Position numbers and translations under genes: made by a program. This document shows, piece after piece, positions 1 through 7,263 of a DNA stretch of 64,000 nucleotides. The notes beneath the pieces were generated by a model that was not told where the DNA came from, ran no database searches, and saw only the letters and a program-made list of their open reading frames with translations. Source of the DNA: JAHBVL01 sp963712055 (GTDB lineage: Bacteria > Chloroflexota > Chloroflexia > Thermomicrobiales > UBA6265); the NCBI GenBank assembly GCA_963712055.1, contig CAVQGN010000003.1, positions 558,001 through 622,000 of the forward strand. Direction: 5' to 3'. Numbering within the stretch: the first letter of the stretch is position 1; each line of letters starts with the position of its first letter.

Positions 1-638
1 TCCTGGCCACTCATCCGCGCGACAACATCACCACCGGCCACCTGCTGAAAGATGTCCCAGACCGCCACGCTTAGGCGGGCGCTCATTCCTTCGGGAAGCT
101 CTGGTGTAAATGTTCCGTCTTCGCGATCAAGACTGGTGATCGACGCGCCGAAAAGGCGGACAGGCTGGGTGCCAACGCTTTCCAGCATCCCGGTGGCAAT
201 TGCATTCGGATAGATGGCCACGTCGCCAACGCGTAGGGTGATTTCGCGTCCGGGTTCGACTTCTTCCTCACCCTGTCCGACTCGCTGGGCAATGAAAGGA
301 ACATCGAGCTGGATCGAATAGGAACCGGAAAGAACAACTTCAGCAGCGGTGCCCGACTGGATACGTTCTCCCGAGCAACCACAATATGGACCGGGAAGAT
401 AGGTCAACTGCTGTCCCGGTTCCATCACGATCCGATAGAACGCGCCTTGCGATTTGTCTTCTGGTTGCCATTCTCTGAGAAAGGTGACATCGAAGAGGGG
501 TGTGTCGAATCCATCAGCGCTGGTCTGGGCGGCACGTGCGCGGTCTCTGCCGACAACATGGTTGATACCCACGCCCGCGAAACCGGCAAGAGCGGAAGTG
601 AGGAGCGTGCGTCGCTTGAATGAGGGATTTTGCATCAT
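1..638 (-). CDS. Tat-exported cupin-like protein, C-terminus outside the window
   Basis: The minus strand is open from the two adjacent ATG codons at 633-638 to the window edge, about 212 codons without a stop. The N-terminus carries a twin-arginine signal (NPSFKRRTLLTSALAGFAG) followed by a short hydrophobic run and an Ala-rich cleavage region, so the protein is probably folded in the cytoplasm and exported by Tat. The mature part has beta-rich stretches such as YRIVMEPGQQLTYLPGP, AAEVVLSGSYSIQLD and ITLRVGDVAIYPN, resembling a cupin barrel around a signal-strength or metal site, but the typical metal-binding His set is not evident in the visible part. It is divergent from the helicase gene, with 116 bases between the two starts. 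Function unknown. Confidence 0.75.
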   Translation of the reverse strand, partial: MMQNPSFKRRTLLTSALAGFAGVGINHVVGRDRARAAQTSADGFDTPLFDVTFLREWQPEDKSQGAFYRIVMEPGQQLTYLPGPYCGCSGERIQSGTAAEVVLSGSYSIQLDVPFIAQRVGQGEEEVEPGREITLRVGDVAIYPNAIATGMLESVGTQPVRLFGASITSLDREDGTFTPELPEGMSARLSVAVWDIFQQVAGGDVVARMSGQ

Positions 639-754
639 CAATCCATTCCGTGAAGATCTGCGCTCGGTCGCTGCGACCATGATACTGTCGGAGGACAGGA
701 AAGGAGAATCTGCTGGATAATGGTCATCCAGGCGAAAGAGATTCGGCATGGCGG

Positions 755-2857
755 ATGGGGATGGCTCAGAGCACTGATTCGATCTCTCACGTTTCGGCCG
801 CTTTCGTAACGGAAGCCACGCGGCTCCTCCAGTCGATGCTTGGCCCCGACGCGCAGTTTCGCGATGGCCAAATCGAAGCCATTCAAGCGCTGGTTGAAGG
901 TCGGAGTCGGCTGCTGGTCGTGCAGAAAACGGGGTGGGGAAAGAGCCTGGTCTATTTCATCGCCACCCGGATGCTTCGCGATCGGGGTGGTGGGCCGACC
1001 TTTCTGGTCAGTCCGCTCCTCTCCCTGATGCGGGACCAGGAACGGATGGCTGCTTCGATTGGTGTTCGTGCAACCCGCTTGACCAGTGACAACCGTGGCG
1101 GGTGGGCAGACGTGATCCAGGAACTTCGAGAAGGTCGTTGTGATCTCCTGATGGTTTCGCCGGAACGACTGGCCAATGAACATTTTCGGCGGGAAACCCT
1201 GCCGATGATCGAACAGGGAATCGGGATGCTGGTGATCGACGAAGCCCACTGCATCTCCGACTGGGGTCATGATTTCCGGCCTGACTACCGTCGAATCGTA
1301 CAAATCGCTCAGCGGATGCCAGCCTCGATTCCGATCCTGGCGACCACTGCCACCGCGAACGATCGGGTCGTCGCTGATATCCAATCGCAGCTCGGGCGGG
1401 AGGTGCAGGTCTTCCGGGGACCCTTGACCCGACCTAGCCTGCGCTTGCAGGCGATCGCCCTCCCCAGTCAGATCGAACGTCTCGCCTGGCTGGCAACGCA
1501 TCTCGACGATCTTCCCGGTTCCGGGATCATTTACTGCTTGACGATCCGCGATACACAACTCGTCGCCCGCTGGTTGAAGTCGTGTGGTCATCAGGTCGAG
1601 GCGTATAACGCCGATCTGGTTCCAGAGGAGCGGATCGAGCTCGAACAGCGGTTGCTGAACAGCGATGTCAAAGCGCTGGTTTCGACGGTGGCGCTCGGGA
1701 TGGGGTTCGACAAACCCGATCTCGGGTTTGTCGTGCACTATCAGCGGCCCGGATCGACCGTCGCCTACTACCAACAGATTGGTCGAGCCGGTCGAGCCGT
1801 CGATGAAGCCTGGGCGATTCTGCTCAGTGGTCAGGAAGACGATGAAATCCTCGACTTTTTCATCGAATCAGCCTTCCCGAGCGCTGCGGCATTGAGAAGC
1901 GCGGTCAACGCGCTCGAATCGAGCGAAGGGATGACACTGACCGAGATCGAGCAACACGTTAATCTCCGCCATCGACGACTCGAGCAGGCAGTCAAAGTAC
2001 TCGAGGTCGATGGCGCGGTGGTCCGAGAAGGTCGCCGCATTCAGCGCACCGCCAGGACCTGGGAACCGGACACCGAACGCGCGCTGCATGTGACCGCGCT
2101 GCGGAACCGGGAACGCGAGCGGATGCGGGAGTTCGTCGAAACGGATCGCTGTCTGATGGAGTTTGTGGCCCGCGATCTCGACGATCCCACGGCCGCGCCA
2201 TGTGGTCGGTGTGCGAACTGCGTTGGCGATATCGTCTCCCGGACCTTCGACGAAGACTTGGCAATCGAGGCGGCGCAATTTGTTGGACGCGCCTGGATGT
2301 CGATCACTCCGCGCAAGATGTTGCCAACCGGGATCCTGCCGGAAAAATCGCGAAGGATCGAACCGGAGTTACTCAACCAGGAAGGCTTGGCTCTTTGTTC
2401 GTACACCGACCGCGGTCTGGGCGATCTCGTCAAAGCTGGAAAGTACGACAGTGGTCGGTTCGACGATAGACTAGTTCACGCGGCAGCGGAAGCGATCAGT
2501 GCAACCTGGCCCCTCGATGAAACCTGGTGGGTGACGGCGATACCGTCACGTCGGCACCCGGAACTGGTGGCCGATTTCAGCGAACGTCTGGCGCAGCAGC
2601 TCCGGTTGCGCTTCGCACCGGTGTTGCACAAGCGGCAAGAAACAGCAGAACAGAAAACGATGGACAACAGTTATCAGCAACTCAACAACATTCTCCATGC
2701 CTTTGCGGTGTCAGGACCGGTTGCGCCTGGACCGGTGATTCTGGTCGATGACATGGTCGATTCAGGCTGGACGCTCACCCTCTGCGGCGCGCATTTGCGG
2801 CGAGCAGGCAGTGGCGATGTCTATCCGTTTGCGCTGGCCTCCCTGCGAGGAGCGTGA
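755..2857 (+). CDS. recQ: RecQ-family ATP-dependent DNA helicase with C-terminal phosphoribosyltransferase-like domain
   Basis: This 700-residue protein has all the main RecQ helicase landmarks: Walker A QKTGWGKS near residue 60, DEAH box VIDEAHCISDWGHDFRPDYR near 165, and the motif VI element QQIGRAGRA near 345. A Zn-binding cysteine set (CLMEF...PCGRCANC) follows near 475-500. The last 180 residues are not a RecQ HRDC domain. They end in VILVDDMVDSGWT, the PRPP-binding signature of type I phosphoribosyltransferases (four hydrophobics, two acidic residues, then D-S-G-x-T). RecQ enzymes unwind DNA 3'-5'; the PRTase-like part may bind a nucleotide or PRPP (inference). The gene overlaps the DprA-like gene by 4 bases (ATGA), so the two are probably translationally coupled. 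ATG at 755 was kept; an in-frame ATG at 761 is also possible. Confidence 0.92.
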   Translation: MGMAQSTDSISHVSAAFVTEATRLLQSMLGPDAQFRDGQIEAIQALVEGRSRLLVVQKTGWGKSLVYFIATRMLRDRGGGPTFLVSPLLSLMRDQERMAASIGVRATRLTSDNRGGWADVIQELREGRCDLLMVSPERLANEHFRRETLPMIEQGIGMLVIDEAHCISDWGHDFRPDYRRIVQIAQRMPASIPILATTATANDRVVADIQSQLGREVQVFRGPLTRPSLRLQAIALPSQIERLAWLATHLDDLPGSGIIYCLTIRDTQLVARWLKSCGHQVEAYNADLVPEERIELEQRLLNSDVKALVSTVALGMGFDKPDLGFVVHYQRPGSTVAYYQQIGRAGRAVDEAWAILLSGQEDDEILDFFIESAFPSAAALRSAVNALESSEGMTLTEIEQHVNLRHRRLEQAVKVLEVDGAVVREGRRIQRTARTWEPDTERALHVTALRNRERERMREFVETDRCLMEFVARDLDDPTAAPCGRCANCVGDIVSRTFDEDLAIEAAQFVGRAWMSITPRKMLPTGILPEKSRRIEPELLNQEGLALCSYTDRGLGDLVKAGKYDSGRFDDRLVHAAAEAISATWPLDETWWVTAIPSRRHPELVADFSERLAQQLRLRFAPVLHKRQETAEQKTMDNSYQQLNNILHAFAVSGPVAPGPVILVDDMVDSGWTLTLCGAHLRRAGSGDVYPFALASLRGA

Positions 2858-3879
2858 TGGGCGTGGATGATCTGCATCGCAATCCCGACAACCGTCTGGC
2901 GACCGTGGCGGCCTGCGCAGCCCTTGGACGGGAATCGGCGTCAGCGACACTGCCATTGGCGCCCCGCCACTGGAATGCGCTCGCTCTCTGGTTGCACCAG
3001 CATGATCTGCAACCAGGCGCCTTGCTCAATCCGCATGAACGGGTAATTGAACGGCTAACGGTCGATGAACCCGAACTGGCGATGATGATCGATGGACTCC
3101 AGAATCGCGCGACGACGGCTGCGTTCGAACTCGAGCGGCTCGAACACCGAGGTATCTGGGCGCTGGCCCGTTTCGAGGAAGCCTATCCGGCTCGCTGGCG
3201 CGATCTCCTCAAGGGTTCTGCGCCGCCAGTGCTTTTTGGCGCCGGACCGGCATCACTGCTCAACAGCCGTTCGATTGGGATCGTTGGATCACGCGAGATC
3301 GATCAGAACCTGATGGAAATTGCCGAGACGCTTGGACGCAGCATAGCGAAAACCGGCGCGGTGATGGTGTCAGGCGGCGCGCGCGGGTCGGACCGGATGG
3401 GGATGACCGGGGCGATCGATTACGGTGGCGAGGTCGTTGGTGTGCTCAGTGGCGATCTTGATCGTCTTTCGCGCCAACCTGAACTCCGCCGCTGGATCGA
3501 GAATGAAACACTCTGCCTGGTCAGCCACGTCCATCCCGGAACCGGGTTTTCGGCCGGGAACGCGATGGCGCGCAACAAACTGATCTATACCCTTGCCGAG
3601 GCAACAATTGTCATCTCCACAGCTGAAGGAACCGGTGGGACCTGGTCGGGCGCGGTCGAAAACCTGAAACGCCATTGGGCGCCGTTGCTCATCTGGACTG
3701 GAGAGGGAGCACCCTTTGCGAACCAGGCGCTGGTTCGCAAAGGGGGTTTTCCTTTTGCGACCGTGCCAGCCGACGCAGACGAGTTCGAGGCGCTGGTCGA
3801 TGCGGCCACCGACCATTGGCGCACCTGGTCCGCGCCAGAAGAACCCGACCGTCCGATCCAGCAAGCGTTCGAGATCTAA
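2854..3879 (+). CDS. DprA/Smf-like protein (SLOG-superfamily Rossmann domain)
   Basis: A 341-residue protein. The central Rossmann-like domain (about 130-310) carries DprA-family landmarks: SIGIVGSRE, VMVSGGARGSDRMGMTGA, a GGEVVGVLSGDLDRL strand-turn, and NAMARNKLIYTLAEATIVIS, matching the RNR/K element that follows the ssDNA-binding groove in DprA. The N-terminal 120 residues are helical and poorly conserved, and the C-terminal winged helix of natural-transformation DprA proteins is not evident. Classic DprA binds ssDNA and loads RecA; many SLOG relatives bind nucleotides or act in conflict systems. The 4-base overlap with the RecQ-PRTase gene suggests one functional unit. The two genes end 30 bases from a convergent helicase-nuclease operon. 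Its precise role is unknown; transformation is not implied by other genes here. Confidence 0.85.
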   Translation: MMGVDDLHRNPDNRLATVAACAALGRESASATLPLAPRHWNALALWLHQHDLQPGALLNPHERVIERLTVDEPELAMMIDGLQNRATTAAFELERLEHRGIWALARFEEAYPARWRDLLKGSAPPVLFGAGPASLLNSRSIGIVGSREIDQNLMEIAETLGRSIAKTGAVMVSGGARGSDRMGMTGAIDYGGEVVGVLSGDLDRLSRQPELRRWIENETLCLVSHVHPGTGFSAGNAMARNKLIYTLAEATIVISTAEGTGGTWSGAVENLKRHWAPLLIWTGEGAPFANQALVRKGGFPFATVPADADEFEALVDAATDHWRTWSAPEEPDRPIQQAFEI

Positions 3880-3909
3880 CTGAGCAAAATCACGCGCGCC
3901 TTTAGCAGT

Positions 3910-5883
3910 TCAATCTGTCGCATCTGTCTGCGAGAACTGGCAAATCTCCCGGTACCCGCACCATCGGCACGTTTCAGGAGAGGCGTTGTGAGCGGCCGGA
4001 TCGACTCCGCCTGCTTCCTGACACAATCGATCAAGCCGGTCGCGGGTGGAGTTGAGTTCCTCGTCGGTGTAGGCGACGGTCACCGGTTCGTTATGTCGGA
4101 CGAAAAACATCTTCGCTTGGCTGGGTGGCGGCTGGATTTCGGGAAACGCTTCGCGGACGGCGAGCAGGTAAATCGGCAACTGCAGACCTTCCTTGACCTC
4201 TGCAGCCGTGCGGGTGAGCGCATCCGTTTTGTAGTCGACCACCTCGATCGTGCCGTCTGGAAGTCGCTGAACTCGGTCGATAACGCCATGAATCTGTGAT
4301 TTTCCGACCTTCAGCACGAATTCCTCTTCGATCAGCAACGGTTCGGAAGTCGCATCCGGGCTTGCGAGATAGACCTCGAGTGGGTCAGGACTGGATTGCG
4401 TACTGGGGCCGGAGTTTCCGCTCGGTTGGATTGCTCCTTGGAGTCGGGATCGTTGCGACTCAAGCGATTCGGGTGGGAGACCGGCTCGTCGACGCTCTGC
4501 TTCCTGTTGAACCAGGTGGTGGAACTCGCTGCCAAACGCGGTCGACCAGTGATTCGGTCGTTCCGGCAACCGGACGATATGTCGGAGATAGAAGCGATGC
4601 GGGCATTGCTCGAACTGGCTGAGCGAACTGTAGGAAAAGTTCCGCTTGGGTGGTTCAGTCTGATCGGTAGACCGAGCGAGCCGACGCTGTTCGATCGCGG
4701 CGACGGTTTCCAGTTCGAGCATGAGTCGTGATCGCTCGTCGAGAAACTGCTGGATCGCGAGATCGAGGATGGCAGGATCGCCACCGGACGTCTCCCACGG
4801 TTCAGCCAGTGTTTCCAGCAGCGCGGACACAACGTCCGGCCGGTCCAGATCGAGATTCGCTTCGATCAACGCTGAGCGGACCAGCCCCGCCATTGGCACC
4901 CCAGACTCGACGGCTGAACCACCAGGTACCTGGATCTGTTCGCATTCTTCGGCGAGCGCATCGACAAAATCCGGAAATGACTGCGGTTTTGCTCTGGGCA
5001 CATTGACATACTCGGAGCCAGTCACATAGAGAAGGTCCTCGGCCCGCGTGACAGCAACGTAAAACGCGCGTTGGCTTTCCGCCACTCCCTGCTTCTTTCG
5101 CCATTCATCGAGCATCGCGCTGAATTCATCATATGACTCGGCGGTGACGGGTCCCGGTGGGCGAATCGGTGCTCCGACCACGGAGTGAGACAGGTCAGGG
5201 GGCAACACATCCTCGTGCTTCTTTCCCTTGTACCCGTAGGCACAAACGACAAATACGACCTTTTTCTGCAACCCCTTGGCGCTGTGCGTTGTCATCACCT
5301 GGACTGCGTTCCCGATCTCTTCTCCTGACGTTTCGAATGACTCACCTCCCGCGAGTTCGAGCAGATCGAGGTATTCGACCAGATCCGGCAGGGTGGGATT
5401 TCCGACCCGCGCATTCGAAAACTGGGTGACGATTTCAAGAAATCGATTCAACCCCTGGCGTTCGGTGGGGGTATAGGCACCTTGGCGGACGCCAATAATT
5501 GCTTCGACGAGTTTGCTCAGACTCGATTCATAGCTCAACCTGGTCAGATCATCGAGTGTTTCAAGGAACTCACTGATGGCGGGCGAAGCAGCACCCGCGG
5601 CCCGCAATTGTTCAACCCGGTCAGCCAGACTGGCCTGCTGATCGACTGACGCGTTGAGGGAATAGACGTCCTCTTCATCGAGTCCCCAGCGTTCGGCAAG
5701 CAGGATATGGAGAAATGCGGCGCTATCATTTCGATTGGCGATCGCTTTCAGCCAGGAAACGACTTCCTGCACTTCCGGCAGGGCAAACAGAGCATCGCCG
5801 CCTGTCGCAACCGCCGGAATATCGCGGTCGACCAACGCTCGCCAGAACTCGAGTTTGAGATCGTTCGTTCGAGCAAGAACCAT
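3910..5883 (-). CDS. UvrD-like helicase / RecB-type Fe-S nuclease, 3' part (frameshifted gene)
   Basis: This is the downstream half of one gene whose first half lies at 5726-7006. Helicase motifs continue: VQVMTTHSAKGLQKKVVFV (motif V) and AFYVAVTRAEDLLYV (motif VI). The C-terminal 230 residues form a PD-(D/E)XK nuclease of the AddB/AdnA type: FEQCPHRFYL, a GSEFHHLV histidine, GVIDRV with the metal-binding Asp, VVDYKT as the D-x-K core, and a closing TCRWCGYREIC that with the earlier Cys makes a [4Fe-4S] set. Joined over the frameshift the product would be about 1030 residues, the usual size of AdnA/AdnB subunits. The ATG at 5883 lies inside the helicase core, so it is not the natural start. 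Expected role: processing of double-strand DNA ends. Confidence 0.85.
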   Translation of the reverse strand: MVLARTNDLKLEFWRALVDRDIPAVATGGDALFALPEVQEVVSWLKAIANRNDSAAFLHILLAERWGLDEEDVYSLNASVDQQASLADRVEQLRAAGAASPAISEFLETLDDLTRLSYESSLSKLVEAIIGVRQGAYTPTERQGLNRFLEIVTQFSNARVGNPTLPDLVEYLDLLELAGGESFETSGEEIGNAVQVMTTHSAKGLQKKVVFVVCAYGYKGKKHEDVLPPDLSHSVVGAPIRPPGPVTAESYDEFSAMLDEWRKKQGVAESQRAFYVAVTRAEDLLYVTGSEYVNVPRAKPQSFPDFVDALAEECEQIQVPGGSAVESGVPMAGLVRSALIEANLDLDRPDVVSALLETLAEPWETSGGDPAILDLAIQQFLDERSRLMLELETVAAIEQRRLARSTDQTEPPKRNFSYSSLSQFEQCPHRFYLRHIVRLPERPNHWSTAFGSEFHHLVQQEAERRRAGLPPESLESQRSRLQGAIQPSGNSGPSTQSSPDPLEVYLASPDATSEPLLIEEEFVLKVGKSQIHGVIDRVQRLPDGTIEVVDYKTDALTRTAAEVKEGLQLPIYLLAVREAFPEIQPPPSQAKMFFVRHNEPVTVAYTDEELNSTRDRLDRLCQEAGGVDPAAHNASPETCRWCGYREICQFSQTDATD

Positions 5884-7006
5884 AATGTCGCCCGGTCGGG
5901 CGAGTCTCAGAATCGATCAGTCGAACAACTTCGTCCGCGACCCAGGCGATCTCATCGAGTCTGCCCGGCGCGGTGACGAAGAGAGGTCTGTCGCCCGGAA
6001 CATCTCGGCCGCTGGTGAGCAATTGGCGAGATTCGTTGTCGATCGAGTTGATCCGGATCGCGTTGGCCGCATCGAGAATCGGTTGATGGGAGCGGTAGTT
6101 CAGGCTCAACGGACGGGTGGCCACGTTCCGGAAATCCGATTCGGCGAACCGGTCCATGTTATCCGGCGAAGCTCCCCGGAAGAGATAGATCGCCTGGTTG
6201 GGGTCGCCAACGACACAGACGTTGCCCTGGTCGTGCGGGGAAAGGAGCTGAACCAGCACCGACTGGGCGTAATTTGTGTCCTGGAATTCGTCGACGAGCA
6301 GATAGCGGAAACGCTGATGGAGGACTTCCGCGACGTCGGGTCGCTGCAACAGTTGGACGGCCATCGCGATCTGGTCACCGTAGTCGATAGCGCCGACTTC
6401 CTGTTTCTTCCGTTCATAAACCGTGATCGCGCGTGCGTAGTCTGTCAGCTTGCGGATCTCGTCGTTCTGAGGCATCGCTTCGAGAAAGGCCGTCAGGTCT
6501 TCGACGGTCTTGAGCTCATCGTTGAGTCGACTGCGCAGGTTGAGAATCTGACCGATCTCGCCTTGGCCTCCGTAACCCTTTGGCCTGAGATCGCCGAGAT
6601 CGATAAACTCAAAGTCGATCTCGTTTATGCTCCGCCACAGGAGAATCCACTGTTCGGCCGGGGTCAGCAGGAGCGGTTCTGGAGGGAGATCGATCAGGTG
6701 TCCGAATTCCGAAACGATCGTTGCGCCAAAGGCGTGGTAGGTGTGGATCGCGACCCGTTCATGCGGGAACCCGAGCGCGAGAATGGCTGCATCGATCCGT
6801 TCCCGGAGTTCAGCGGTGGCTTTGTTGGAAAACGTCAGTGCCAGGATTTCCTTGGGTGAAGCCAGACCGGCCTCGATCAGAGCTTCGATTCGACGAGTGA
6901 GGGTCCAGGTCTTGCCGGTGCCAGCGCCAGCAATGATCCGTAGTGGTCCTTCGGTATGCTCGATCACCGCCAATTGCTGCGGATTGGGTCCGGGTACCAC
7001 GCTCAC
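5726..7006 (-). CDS. UvrD-like helicase / nuclease, 5' part (frameshifted gene)
   Basis: N-terminal half of the helicase completed by 3910-5883. It has the Q-motif start NPQQLAVIEH, Walker A AGAGTGKTWTLT, ALTFSNKATAELRERI (motif Ia), a DEFQDTNYAQ Walker B and VGDPNQAIYLFRGA (motif III). Family-like sequence ends near residue 365 (about position 5915); the remaining 60 residues are out of frame. Removing one base near 5900-5918 restores a smooth RLID...RLARPGDIMVLART reading, so a single-base insertion is the simplest explanation (assembly error or a real mutation). The start ATG overlaps the stop of the upstream helicase gene by 4 bases (7003-7006), which supports an operon and this start. 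Confidence 0.85.
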   Translation of the reverse strand: MSVVPGPNPQQLAVIEHTEGPLRIIAGAGTGKTWTLTRRIEALIEAGLASPKEILALTFSNKATAELRERIDAAILALGFPHERVAIHTYHAFGATIVSEFGHLIDLPPEPLLLTPAEQWILLWRSINEIDFEFIDLGDLRPKGYGGQGEIGQILNLRSRLNDELKTVEDLTAFLEAMPQNDEIRKLTDYARAITVYERKKQEVGAIDYGDQIAMAVQLLQRPDVAEVLHQRFRYLLVDEFQDTNYAQSVLVQLLSPHDQGNVCVVGDPNQAIYLFRGASPDNMDRFAESDFRNVATRPLSLNYRSHQPILDAANAIRINSIDNESRQLLTSGRDVPGDRPLFVTAPGRLDEIAWVADEVVRLIDSETRPTGRHYGSCSNERSQTRVLASVGRPRYSGGCDRRRCSVCPAGSAGSRFLAESDRQSK

Positions 7007-7263
7007 CTGACCGCCTCCGGACAGATCCGTTTATAACTGCAGAATCGACACGCGGTGTCGCTCGGGGTGGCCTCGAACTGGTTGGCGAGGATACCGGCGA
7101 TCAACAGGTCGACTGTTTCTCGCATCGTCTCTGCACTGTCTCCAGCGAAGAGATGCGATTTCACCTGACTCTTGTCTGTCCAGGATTCACCCACGACGAA
7201 TCCCTTGTCCTCGTCGTGTTTGAGGAAATAGAACGAGGTGTTTGGCATTGGTCCATCCTGCAT
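7003..7263 (-). CDS. C-terminal piece of the second helicase-nuclease (frameshifted from 7161-9995)
   Basis: The 86 residues read NTSFYFLKHDEDKGFVVG and end with ACRFCSYKRICPEAVR, the CxxCx5C tail of the Fe-S cluster in RecB/AddB-type nucleases. This is the tail expected for the helicase gene at 7161-9995, whose own reading frame degenerates into Arg-rich nonsense after IIDFKSGKAGK. Upstream of the local ATG the same frame continues with KAQESLQLYLYGQAWQQ, the normal nuclease motif after D-x-K. Adding one A to the A5 run at 7316-7320 (minus strand) joins the frames perfectly. The stop overlaps the next gene's ATG (ATGA), as expected for the true C-terminus. Confidence 0.8.
   Translation of the reverse strand: MQDGPMPNTSFYFLKHDEDKGFVVGESWTDKSQVKSHLFAGDSAETMRETVDLLIAGILANQFEATPSDTACRFCSYKRICPEAVR

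Noticed and set aside
638..1774. A long open frame (378 residues) opposite the RecQ gene
   Set aside because: It lies fully antisense to conserved helicase motifs and has no family pattern; a high-GC shadow.
5735..6859. A 374-residue frame opposite the first helicase
   Set aside because: Antisense to Walker A and motif regions of a clear helicase; no ribosome site or family pattern.
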